Assembly (NCBI GenBank): GCA_946811695.1
Contig: OX328130.1
Location: 77,169,599 to 77,233,598, forward strand
DNA length: 64,000 bases
Direction: 5' to 3'
Source of the DNA: Gonocerus acuteangulatus
Lineage: Eukaryota > Arthropoda > Insecta > Hemiptera > Coreidae
In this document: positions 22,140 through 34,900 of the stretch, in pieces
Numbering within the stretch: position 1 is the stretch's first letter
How the letters are laid out: each line of letters opens with the position of its first letter
Translations under genes and position numbers: made by a program
The notes under the pieces: model-generated
What the model was told of the DNA's origin: nothing
Databases searched by the model: none
The model's input: the letters and a program-made list of their open reading frames with translations, nothing else

Positions 22140-22840
22140 TGTTCCCTTTCTTAGAGTCCGATTAATATTCCCTTCCGTCGTCTGTTGATGATCCAAGAAG
22201 TAAATATTTACATTTTACCTTAATCCTACTAATACTAGACAGTATTTAGTAAGTGATTTGTAAAATATTTTTTTGAATTTTGTCCACTGTCTTTTGCTGC
22301 AGATTCTTCAGCTTCTATCTGACTGCCTAAACTAAATTTAAATTTGCATTAAAAGGGGGAGCTGAAATTCTCAAGACAGTAAAGTAGAAGCTTATCGAAA
22401 AAAAATATTTGGAAGTGGAACTTTTTTTTAAACCTTACTCAAACTTGAGTAATCAACAAAATATGAACAATCTAGTAATAATTTCATTAATTTTTTTTTC
22501 TTTGTTATGCCTTTCTGTTATTAGATATATATTATGTATTTATAAAGAACATACCACTAGGTAATAAATCCATTCTGAAAAGAATTTATAAAATTTGCAC
22601 ACAATTTTTAAAACACACCTTACAAAGACCGTAGTTGGAACAAGACTAAGCAGAGGAAGAGCAAGTGACTAGCAATGGTTGCCTTCCTTATTGTTTTAAA
22701 CAGGTTTGGGTTAAACTAGCTAAAAAAATTGTTCTGTTTTCTATGAATGCACGTTTTGACACGTAAATTGACTTTCTACGACGACATCACATTTTCGACT
22801 TTATCACCGTAAAGTAGTCGTTTTGCCCAGTGTGCGGCGG

Positions 22841-22930
22841 CAGGAATTTTCTCATCCCACGGCTTGTTGGGAAAATTCCTCGCTGCACCCCAGATTTTCG
22901 AATCGCCGTAAAAATAAAAAAAAATACTAG
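22841..22930 (+). repeat. SINE-B fragment
   Basis: Body and tail only, with GGGAAAATTCCTCGCTGCAC and an A-rich end; the tRNA head is missing. Confidence 0.65.
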
Positions 22931-22979
22931 TCTTGAGATATTCCTCATCGTGTATGGGCACTCTATTTTTTCATGAATA

Positions 22980-23300
22980 AAATTTGCAGTAGGGATTTTA
23001 CTGAATTGGCTTCCTATAAGATTACTCAACGATATTTTAGTAGGTACTTTTGGACCAGTATAGTGTGTCCTATTCTCAGTCTTGTAAAGACGACTTCTCC
23101 TCTTCTGGAGTGTCTTTGAGCAGTAGCCCAAATGTCTTTGTTCTTTTTCACCTTTATAATGTGAGGTCCCATTTTGTCTTGCAAAATTTGTCAAACGTCT
23201 CTCCATGGCCTTTTTCGTGGCTTCATTGCCTGTTCTTTCATCATTCTCTATTCGACCGGAATTGGTCTGGCCGTTCGTTGTGGCTGATTTCGCAATGTGA
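22980..23300 (-). pseudogene. Decayed LINE (jockey-like) ORF2 tail
   Basis: One minus-strand frame contains FTRLRIGHTILVQKYLL, the conserved RLRIGHT-YLL block near the C-terminus of jockey-type ORF2. The surrounding frame is broken. The RT region is absent. It lies just downstream of an ORF1 remnant on the same strand, so both probably come from one internally deleted element. Confidence 0.6.
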
Positions 23301-23559
23301 AGGTACACAAATATATGTTATTACTTTCAGACTATTGGGAATTAACATTAAGCGATACGCCGCCATGCGGAAAATTTTAGAACTAGTTAAGAAGGTATAC
23401 GTGCATTGTTTACACATTTAAAGCTATTGTGTTGTTCGTGTTTTTCTTGCTATTTAATAATTTCCCAACTGTTTTATGAAAAATTTGTCTTTTTAAAGAC
23501 AACATAAACCTTTTCCTTTCACAAAGTAATTATTTTTAAAAAAATATATGTAAGAGGTA

Positions 23560-24251
23560 GTGAGTCCGTAGATATTCTCTTTCCACCCAGATATTTGGCC
23601 GTGGAGCTTCTGGGGGAGAGATTTGGTGTTTTGTGTTCTGTGTACTAAGAGGTGCAGTGCACTGTGTGTTTGGATGGGAAATGTTTTGTTTTTTTTTTAT
23701 TTGTGTAGTGGCAGCCCATCTAGAACTAGATTTTTCGTAGTTCATGTATATTTGGCAACCTCTATATCTTGCACTGTGGTTACCGTTGCAATTTATACAT
23801 TTGGCAGAGGTGGATGTCGGTACAAAGTGAAAGAGGATGATCCCCTGCGAATTTTGCACACTTGGGATCCAGACGGCAGTGTTTTTTAGTGTGGCCTATT
23901 CCTAAACAGTTAGCGCACTGTAAGGGGCGTTTGGATTGGCGTCTGATTTCCACAGTAATGACCTTATTACACAGCCTATCTAATTCCAGAACCGATTTGG
24001 CACTCTCGTTATTGTCACTCTCGTATTGGACAGCCTTGTGGCTCTCTGTGCTGGGTAGCCTCACCTCTTCAAGTCAGTAAGGACATCATCCTCGTAAATG
24101 TTGAAAAGCAGGCCTCGTATCCCGGCTGAGAAGGTTCGGTCGGATTGGAAATCAAGAAATATTTTATGTCAGGATTATCTTCAAAGAATTTTGTCACTTT
24201 CCTAAAATCCTCACAACTGGTCAAGGATATTTTTATTTTCTTATAAAGCAT
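23560..24251 (-). pseudogene. LINE ORF1 (gag-like, zinc-knuckle) remnant
   Basis: Three frames in series on the minus strand show: a pre-zinc-finger domain (FFEDNPDIKYFLISNPTEPS), a zinc knuckle CANCLGIGHTKKHC followed by C...H...C, then a second one, KCINCNGNHSARYRGCQIY. This is the order in jockey-type ORF1. Frameshifts between them show decay. Confidence 0.75.
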
Positions 24252-24592
24252 TGTGCAATCGAATGTGGACTTCGCAACGCATTCAAGATCAATTCTTGTT
24301 CAGAATGAATTTTCTTAGAAATATTTACACACACAATTGTGTACTTGAAAAGCTCAAAATATACTAGAGAAATATGCAGGATAAATTCCAAGTAAAGAGA
24401 AAAAACCGGTTTTCGGCAGGCAAAAAAAGGGAGGGAGCAGGGGCTGAGTAGTTGGACGCTAAAATGACAAAAGTGAAATGCAATGCCCTCTATCGGCTTT
24501 GAAGGACACTGCAGCTTCTTTATACAGACTACAGATGGCAATAGTAGAAGGACTGATATAATAGCTCATAGCAGTCAAGCGCAAAACAAGCG

Positions 24593-24713
24593 GAACTGAT
24601 ATATCAGTCCGTAGCACCCGGGGCACTGCTCCCTCCGGACTGATATATCAGTCCATGGCACTCGGGGCACTGCAACCACCGGACTGATATATCAGTCGGT
24701 AGCAGCGTAAGGG
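24593..24713. repeat. Palindrome-bearing tandem repeat, 44-bp unit
   Basis: GGACTGATATATCAGTCC, a perfect 18-bp palindrome, recurs at 24637 and, with one change each, at 24593 and 24681. It is separated by a similar CACTCGGGGCACTGC spacer. The array ends at GTAAGGG-TTAA, which resembles the end of a TTAA-type element. Confidence 0.8.
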
Positions 24714-24717
24714 TTAA

Positions 24718-26734
24718 TTGTTGAAAAGGACTAGGAAGTCATAAAAACACAAATTTAAGCAAATAAAATATTCTTGTAATTTATATTTCTTCATTAAAAT
24801 TGAAATCAAGTAGTTTTAATCATCAACAAAAATAGTGCTCCAAAATAAAATTAAAAAAAAACACAAACTTTTTTTAAAATAATTCAAAATTTTCAATACA
24901 TTTATTGTTGTGAAAAAACAACAACAACAATAAAATATGAGAATTTATTTATACACTGTCAATTATATCTAAAAGAATATTTTCTTGAGCTTGCCTAAAA
25001 AAATAATAACAGACTTTAATCAATTATTTTAAGTTTACTATTGTGCATGTTTATAAATATGAATCACATAAATACAAACACACACACATATAAAACGTGT
25101 AACATTTTATTTATGCGGTTCTTTGAAAAATTTCTGAATAAAATGATACCATTCCTTTTTCTTAAAAAAAAATCCTATAAAACAATATTCGACTAAATGA
25201 AAAAAGTGTTCAAAATTTAATAATTAATTTATTTTAAATGATTTTTATACCACAACATATATACATGCGTGTATACTTAATCCACACATCTGTATAAATA
25301 TACACGTTTGTAAATATTTATTGTATATACACACATACACATATTGTATGTAACAACACAACAATATTGAAAGCCTTGTGTCCCCCCAAATACAATGATA
25401 CATAAATAAAACTATATAATTTTCTTAGTACATAAAAATCTATGTAATTTGGTAATAATGAAACCTGATGTCTCAAGGAGATGATATTACGGCAGAAATT
25501 TATCTCCGAGATATCGTCCGAAGGTTCGTATCCTTCGTATTCAAGGGCCATTTAATAATAAAATATAAATTACTAAATAGTCCTTTTTTTAAATTAATTT
25601 TCTAACATGATAATTGAATAGATAATTATTCACTATTTTCTTAAGAAGGCACAAAATCTTGAAACGTTCAATGTGTAAAAAAATATTAAGACACCACTAG
25701 AATATATTATTTACAAGATCGCAAGCCCTCCTACATTCTATCCGACTTCGCTTCATGAGATCTAACGAATTCTTTATAAATATTATCATTTTTACAAGCA
25801 AAAATATACAAATAATTATTTATAATAATAGATGATTCATTTATTCCGAATTTTAATTATTATATAGTGATTCTATAAAAAACAAAATTGCAACAGATAT
25901 TAGAGGCAGTGAAAACATTTGCAGCCATGGCTGTAGTTCCCAAGTAAAAAAAAAAAAAAAAAATTTCATGAGAACTACTTTTAAAGTAAAAATACTTGTC
26001 ATTTATATACAAAAATTTAACAATAATTGTAAAAAGATAAAACTTGAATAAAAATATAAGCTTAAAACCTTGTGTGTCTTTGACTCGATAAAAATTCCCA
26101 TATGTTAATTTTGATCCGTAATCTGGAACTTACATATGATAGATTAAGATTTAAAACCTCTAAATAAAAATGACTGCGCCTGTGTTTGTGCACTTCGAGA
26201 CCCTGGCACTGATTAGGCACTCGGAAAAAATCAAATTTTAATTCGGATTCATATCTTTAAAGAATATACAAAATTTGCATCCGTTGCTGCAGAGCGCACG
26301 ATAATTCAGTAATACTTAAGAAATATAAAAAGTATTGACAATTTCTTTCATTTTTCTATTATATTATTTTAAAACTACTTGGTTCATAATATCACATGCC
26401 TAACCTTAAAATACTAATTACAGCAATCCTCTTTCGTCGAGGGAAGAGTAATTTAACTACAAGAGCATTCTTAAGCCTAGATCATAGAAACATTGAGTAA
26501 AAAAAGTTTGTAACTTATCCATGGAAGCTCAATGGATTTAAATGATTTCATTTTCAATGAATATAATTTGTCAGACTTCTTTTAAACAATAACTATTTAA
26601 ATATAAATATATATATAATGAATATAACAAAAAGATTGTAAGGTAAATTAAAGGACTAGTTAAATTTTTCAGTCTGGTTATCACATCTACTCATTGGTGA
26701 AGTTGTAGTATTTCATGAGTGTTTATCACACAAT
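24718..26734 (-). other. Probable 3'UTR of the zinc-finger gene
   Basis: About 2 kb of AT-rich sequence with no match to repeat families of this window and no convincing ORF. AATAAA-type signals on the minus strand occur near 24,900-24,950. It ends at a decayed TTAA-type repeat end. The boundary is inferred. Confidence 0.45.
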
Positions 26735-27018
26735 TCATAGGGAATCATCAGTGAAATTATAAATATCTGCTGATTTCTGCTTCACAGCTGTGATCCATCG
26801 TTTCTCAGTCCTCGGTCGTGGATGGTTGAGTTCACGAAGTGCAGCTTCGGCTCGTTCTTTCACGGATTTGCTTCCGCTCTGGCTAAGCCTTAGTTTCCGT
26901 CTCGACTTCCTTCTACGACCGGTCCCTGCGGTATCTGCTTCGACTCCGGCAACTTCGGCTTCTGAATCTGGCAATGATCTTGAACCTCCGCTTGAAGGGA
27001 CTGGACTCGGGCAACAAC
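26735..27018 (-). CDS. Zinc-finger gene, terminal coding exon
   Basis: After acceptor TTGTTAATAG the frame reads GCCPSPVPSSGGS, then a basic run RRRKSRRKLRL and a C-terminus ending FTDDSL before the stop. An apparent upstream Met is intronic. Confidence 0.87.
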
Positions 27019-28919
27019 CTATTAACAAAGGAAAATTTATTATTTTTTTAGAAAGAAAAATGTTTATAATTAGAATGATAAGTTAAAGGAATAATTATCA
27101 TTCAATGGAAATGAAATCGTTATGATTTGAATATATAAAACTTGCCTGTGTTGGAATTAGAAGCATCGACTGACGAGCGACGTACTGTATGGTCTTCTAC
27201 ACGATGACGCATTACATCTTGAATCGAATCGAAGCTCAAGCCACAATCTAAACAGTAAAAATTGATTATGTTTAAAATTTCGAATATATCATAATATTAA
27301 TTTAATTAATCAAATCTTCTACAGTTCTAGGCTTTCTGAAAAAAATTAAGATTAATAAGCCGCAACTGAATAAAATCAAAAGGCTTGAGGCCCGTTTACA
27401 AGATTTGACTTCATTGAGAAATAAAATGGACACGGACACTTCCAAGCCCAACGGAAGTTGTTCGATTGGGCAACTCCAGTGCCATCAGTAATTTCGTTTT
27501 ACTTCATGACATTATTCTGAAAAATTAATATGGATAAGCAGATGTGATGTAATGTAATGGGAGGCATGAATAAACATTTATTAAATGAAAGGGAAGTGGT
27601 GGATTTGACAACATTTAGCACCCATTTCAGACTGACTGGAAGGATTGAATTCTGGCTTTGTATATTCATGATAATAATGAGAGGAAAGCCTTTTTTACTA
27701 AAACGTGTTTCAGCGTTTTTAATTTTGCTCATCTAAGCTTGAATGTTTAATTCAGAGATAATTTCTCAAAGTGGAGCATTTGTTTTTAGCTTTTACTCCT
27801 CTCCAGCTTACGAATTTCACAAACAAATTCTCTCCCAAAATGAGTTTAGAATTGTAGACGAGTCTGCTTTCCATGGCATAAAAATTTACAATAAAATAGA
27901 AATTAAATAATTTTCGTAAACTCAAGAAATAGATTTGTTTGAACAATTGGATTGGTTGTTTCAATGAGTTCATTTGATCTGATTGAATGAAAAGTCAAAC
28001 CACAACAACCATTCCCTGGAATCCTTCAATGCTGAAATACATAGCTCAGCTTTTCGCACAATTCAATATCATTCCTTCAGTCATGTTTCTATCTTATCTG
28101 ATTTGGCCGAACCTAAAAGATAAAATGGTACTTAGGCATTTCCTCAAGGATTGAAACTCGTTGATAATATTAATAAATGGTCTTTCCGTCGCCATATTTG
28201 ATGCAATGATGATCCAGATCACTGAATGAGAACCACTTCTCTAACCTGCTGAAGCTAATACGTAAGTACTGATAAAATATTAAGAGCTTCCTTCTCTACA
28301 AAAAATATAAGACGAGTAACAAAAAAAAAAAAAAAAAAAAAAAAGTAAATAAAAAAAAACATTGGCAGGAAAAGAGAGCTGGAGTAGAATAAAATAGTCG
28401 ATAATAATAATAATAATATAATAGTTGATTGTTTACCTAATTAGACAACAGAGAAATATGTAAGACTAACCTGAACATTGTGGGAAAATATTTGTTTCCG
28501 CTCCGTTTTCTCCCTTTATTTCTGGCGGAGAAGGAGCTTCTCTCCAATCTGTAACATTCAAATAACATTTAAATGTTAAATTTTTCAAAATAAAAGATAA
28601 TAATGATCTTTATTTTATTTAAAGTAGTTCGAGTAAATTATTATTCATAACTTATTAACCACTACAGCTTTGCAATTGCTTGTTGAAGTCGAGAGAAAAA
28701 TATTTCTCTTTAAATCCTTAAAAAAAAAAAACCAGATAATTGCTTAAAGAAAGTTATTAATAAATCCTAGAGTGACTGTAATTCTTAAGAAAACAACAAT
28801 GTCAAATAAGTTACTTAACAAATCTACGACAAAACCATTTTTATTAGGAAATATAGTTGACAAATTACATAAGAGAAGGAACATACTTGTTGCATATATA
28901 TATATATATATATATATAC

Positions 28920-28959
<40 letters not shown>

Positions 28960-31900
28960 GTATATATATATATAGTAGTAAAATGAATTTGCTATTAATA
29001 CGAGATACTTAAAATAAGAATCAATGGTAAACCTGAAGGAGATTGTCCTCAACACCGATTTTCTTCAAACTTTGCACTATAACGTATTTTGATGCACTAA
29101 ACACGAATCCGTTGAAAAAAATTGTTGTTCTCAATCAGGAAAGAAGTTATTTAAAAAAAAAGTTCACTGTTATGAAGGTTAGGGAAGACTGCCTTGGACG
29201 ACTTTTGGGCCATAGAATTCTTTTCATTTCTGCGAGTTGGATTGACTAGGGGTTTTGATGTTTTCTTGAGCGAGCGGAAACGCATAGCACGTATGCCCAA
29301 AAGCGACAGTTTACGACCAAGTCAGCTACCACAAGGTGAGTCTAAATTTCAATTACACTTCGTCATTAAGGACTATTGCGCAGGCGCGTGTTTACATATA
29401 AACTGTTTACCCCGTCTTTTATAACCTCCATAACAGTGAACTTTAGTGCTTAATAACTTCTTTCCTAGTTGCGAGCAACTTTTTTTTTCAACGGATTCGT
29501 GTTTAGTGCATCAAAATACGTTATAATGCAAATTTTGAAGAAAATTTGGTCGTTTGTAACCCGCTAACAGCACCTTTGGTCGTTTGTAACCCGCTAACAG
29601 TGAACTTTTTTTTTAAATAACTTCTTTCCTGGTTGAGAACAACAATTTTTTTCAACGGATTCGTGTTTAGTGCATCAAAATACGTTATAGTGCAAAGTTT
29701 GGAGAAAATCGGTGTTGAGGACAATCTCCTTCAGGTTTACCGAATCAATTTTTGGTTGTTTGTAATAATGTTTTATGAGGAGAAGTAGAAAAGGCAGAGT
29801 GAATAATTTCCTCTACTGTTAGTTTTCAGAACATAATGGCGCATAAATCTCACTTATCTGAAGCTTTCAAAATGACACCAGGGATAAAGAGCTATGGAAA
29901 CGCTCGAAGATGACACCCTTGAAGTTCCTGTGAGTTGGACATTTTGCAACCAAGTAAATATTTTTCTACCAAGTAAATATTGTAATTTCTCCTTTTATTG
30001 TACATTTGTTATCTTCAAATTCCAAAAAGAAGTATCACATTGTTCTTGAGTAAGGTAAAACCTTTAAAAATTAAGGAGATTCTGCTGGCCTATTTATTAA
30101 ATCTTAAGAGAATAATTCTAAAGTATCTCTCATTTCAGTTATAATAGAAGCAATAAAGAGCAGAAGAATAAAATATCTTACCATTTTCATATTCATCGAC
30201 CATTTCATATTCTGCAGGCCTATACGAGCGATGGGCGAGAACTTCATGTTTGTTTCTTGATGACGGCAAAGAAAACCTTAAATAATACAAAGACAATTCA
30301 TAACCTTCCAAATAATTAAATAGAAATCAGATTTTAGATTTAAGCATTAACAGTAAGAATCATTTGGCTGGAAATAGTAAGCAGCCTTCTATATATTACC
30401 AGCATCAACATCCTTCCTAACCAGAGCCATATATTTGGCTGGAAATAGTAAGCAGCCTTCTATATATTACCAGCATCAACATCCTTCCTAACCAGAGCCA
30501 TATATTTTTATTATTGCTCATAATACCCTACTCTACAATTATATCAATACTACCATGAGCTATTTCAATTTTAAAATATTTGACAATATTTTAAAATATA
30601 CAATCTCTGTAGGTATTGCATAGAGTTTTATATTTATATATAAATATATTTATATTTTAAATATTCTCATGCCCCCCCTCCACTCCAGCAAAATTCCCTA
30701 GCTTAAGTAGAAGCCTACAGGGCTTTGCACTGTACTATATAGAGTTACAAGAATGTAAATAGGATCCCAAAAAAAACATAAATGTGAAATAGAGGCCAAG
30801 TTCCTCCCCCACAAAGAAACACTCCCTTCCCCAAAAAGCGAGAAATAACTCCTCCTTAAACATCCAAAAAACGCCTTACCATCCTACACTCCAAAAAAAG
30901 TAGTATGAGTTGGTGTATTAGGTGTACCATATATTCAACCAAAAATATTTGCCAATACAAGGGATGATACAAGAAAGAAATGTCCAAGTTCATTACTTAG
31001 AAGACCTCGTAATTACTTACTAAGAAGAGCTAAAGACACTTCAACTGACCTTTAAAAACAATAATAAAAATACTTATATCCATTTACTAAAATATCACAT
31101 TCCTCAACCAGGTATATTCTTAAACTTGGCAATGTTTATTTTTCTCTCTAAATATAATTTCAGCACAAAAAAAACATTGCCAAGTTTAAGAATATACCTG
31201 GTTGAGGAAAGTGATATTTTAGTAACTGGATATAAGTATTTTTATTGTTGTTTTTAAAGGTCAGTTGAAGTGTCTTTACTCTTCTTAGTAAGTAATTACG
31301 AGGTCTTCTAAGTAATGAACTTGGACATTTCTTTCTTGTATCATCCCTTGTATTGGCAAATATTTTTGGTTGAATATATGGTACACCTAATACACCAACT
31401 CATACTACTTTTTTTGGAGTGTAGGATGGTAAGGCGTTTTTTGGATGTTTAAGGAGGAGATATTTCTCGCTTTTTGGGGAAGGGAGTGTTTCTTTGTGGG
31501 GGAGGAACTTGGCCTCTATTTCACATTTATGTTTTTTTTGGGATCTCATTACTTTTTTCTAAGTATTAAATAAAATTTAGATGCCACATACCTATTGGTT
31601 TTTTTACTTCATATAAAACCAGGGTCTTTGGATTCTGCATAAAGTTCTCCTTAATGCTTGATATTTGATACCAATAATCAACCTACATACATCTAATCAC
31701 TAGACTAGAAAAGTTAGAAGCTTTTCCAGATGACATTACTCTAGAGGTCAAATTGATTGCTCGCCTAACTAAACTATTACACTGTATAACACAGGAACCT
31801 CTTCCCGATGATAAAGATCACCACAAGGAAAGTGTAGAAGGCCTTCAAGAAAAAGAAAAGAACCAAGACGATACATTTTGGGTTTGTGATCCTAAACTTT

Positions 31901-34900
31901 GTAATTTAGATGACTTTGAAAAACTTAGTATCTGCTTTCAAGTATATTATGCATTTAACCCTTACGACTTTATTTACAACATTTAAGAAAGAAGTCACAC
32001 GTGTTGTTGTTAAGATGCATCGAAATGTTTCTTAAAACATCAAATATAGGTTCTCCTTACCAAGACGATTCATTTGATACCCCACATGATGGGTTTCAGA
32101 AGGAATGATGGTTTTCCGATGGGACAAAAAGTACAAAACGTCATAGGTAATATGACACTCCCGTAACAAGACCTACCTGCGTGCCAAGTCTGGTCAAAAT
32201 AGGCCAAACGGTGTGAATTTGTGTAAGGAACGAACATGCAGACAGACAGCTGAAAGTCCTTTTTTACCTATCCTAGTGCATTCCGCGGACCAAGACCTAC
32301 CTGTGTGCCAAGTTTGGTCAAAATAGGCCAAATGGTGTGGATTTGTATAAGGGACAAACATACAGACAGACAGCTGGTAGATTTTTTTGACCTAGCCTAG
32401 GAGATTTCTCGTATCAAGACCTACCATTATTCCAAGTTTGGTCAAAATCGGTCAAACGGTGTGTATTTGTGTAAGGAACAAACATGGAGACAGACAGCTG
32501 ATAGACGATTGTGGCCTAGCCTTTGACACTACCCGGATAAAGACCTACCTGTGTACCATGTTTGATCAAAATCGGTAAATCGTGTGGATTTGTATAAGGA
32601 ATAAACAGTTAGGCAAACAGCTGATAGACGATATTGAACTAGCCTATGATTCTCCCCGTATCAAGACCCATCTGTGTCCCAAGTTTGGTCAAAATCGATC
32701 AAACGGTTCGGATTTATATAAGGGACAAACATACAGACAGACAGCTGGTGTACGATTTTTACCAAGCCTACATGCGCCTAAATGTTTCTTAAAACATCAA
32801 ATATAGGTTCTTCATACCGAGACGATTCATTTGATACCCCACATCATGGGTTTCGGACGAAACGATGGGTTTACGAAGGAAGTACAAAACTGGCGCGCCC
32901 CCGCCCCGGAAGCAGCGTCAAACACAACTTTTCAGGATTTTTCGATTTTTTCCTTTAATAACACCTTAATATCTATCATCCTGCAAAATTTCAAGTCTCT
33001 AGCATCATGGGAAGTGCCTAATAATTTTGATGAGTCAGTGAGTGAGTGAGTGAGTGAGTCCTATAAATCCCGATTTTCGATCGCTTATATCTCAGAAACT
33101 ATTTGAGGTAGAATTATGAAAATTTCCAGTTTTACTCACATCTAGTAGTATAATACCTCTGTAAAATTTCATAACTTTATCTTTACCTGGTTGAAAGTTA
33201 TGAGAGAGTAAAAATCGGCTCTAAGACCTCCTGTAATATACACACAGTATGCTTAGGCCGGAACTTGGCCTGGCGCACTACCGTGCGCCTAGATTGGACT
33301 ATAGTTGGCATCGTCACAGTGTATAACAACAAACAATAATCTGCGGTGAAGACATTGAAATTACTCCTTTATAATACGATAGGATGTGAATTCATGTTAC
33401 GATGTCCACTTTTAGCTGATGGACTCATTTTCATTTTTATATCATTCTTCAATAAGCTCACTCTAACATATATACAAACACCAAATGAATGAATTTTTTC
33501 TTTGGATTGATAACAGATTGTGTTTTTAAGGGATAATACTACCATGTAATTTTTGTTTATCATATTTATTTATGGCATGGTGTCTACTACATTCGTGAAA
33601 GCCAATTTTGTGACTTTTTCGTGACATTTTCATGACTTGAAATGCAAATTTTGTGCCCATTAAAAAGAAAATAATTTCACTTAAAAAGAGAAAGCCTTAG
33701 GATTTAGCTTAAAATTATTTGCAACTTAAATGGATTACCGTGATATCTATAAACTCACAATTTTACATACATTTAAAGCAATTAATATATGATAAAATAT
33801 ACATCATATCGTCTCTACCATGTCAAACTATCGAATATGCAAAATCTCGTTTTTAGATTCGGGACTTTGCTTTTGTATTGTAGACGATACGGCTGGTCGC
33901 GAATTGTCACAACTCTAACCCCTTTATAGAATAGCCTTTAATGTCTTAAATAAAGTATCGAATAAGGCCATTTTTGAATACATTATTTCGTCAATGGATA
34001 AAATATGTTCGTTCCTAATTTGCTCCGCTTTGCTTATTCGTTAGTTTGACATGGTTGGGTCAATATGTTAAAGAGGATAGTTACATTAATTTTAAAAGTG
34101 AAGACACGATGACTCTGGAATGACTCTGAAATATATTAAACAATGGTAGCAGAATTCAAAATTTCTAAATAAATTACTAAATATTTTTGACAATTTACAT
34201 AATTTAGTCAATTAAGGCCCAGCACACACAGTGTGCTCAACTCTCGTTGCAAACTAGTTGCGTCTGAAACCAGTTTGCAACTGAAAGAAAACTTTTGTCC
34301 GCATGCGGGGGACCCGGCAAAGGGCTAGTTGTAAATCAGTTGCGCCTATGATGCAGTAAAAGTGGAATGTTTTTTAAGTGCTGTATGTATTTGTTTTTAA
34401 GGCCTTGGCTTTGCCGTGTGAGCTTACTATGTCAGACTCAGACGAAGAAGACGTTGACATTTTATCTCAACACACTTCTATGACATTTTTCCCTTACCGT
34501 CTGTACATATGATGTCAATTGGTACATGGGTTACCTTCATAAAGAATAAGAAAAACACCAAATTTCAGCTTAATGTCTTAAACGGTTTCAAAAATACGGC
34601 CATGTAAAGTTTTCAAAATTTTGCTGCGGCAAAATATACAGCTCCACTCCTGTTTACGGTAGAAACCATTAACACCATCAATTTTTAGTTTTTTATATGC
34701 CCTTTAAAATAGCATGTAACACATACGCTGTACTAATGTGTCACTCGCTGAACTATTATGTACTGTGAATCCAAAAACTCCAACAGGGAGAAATTACTTC
34801 CTATCTGGAGATGAAATTTTTAGAAGCAATGAAATGTTACTCCAATACCTCTAAAACGTTTGTTTCAAATTTCCAACCACTTTTATAGTTTAACATTTAT

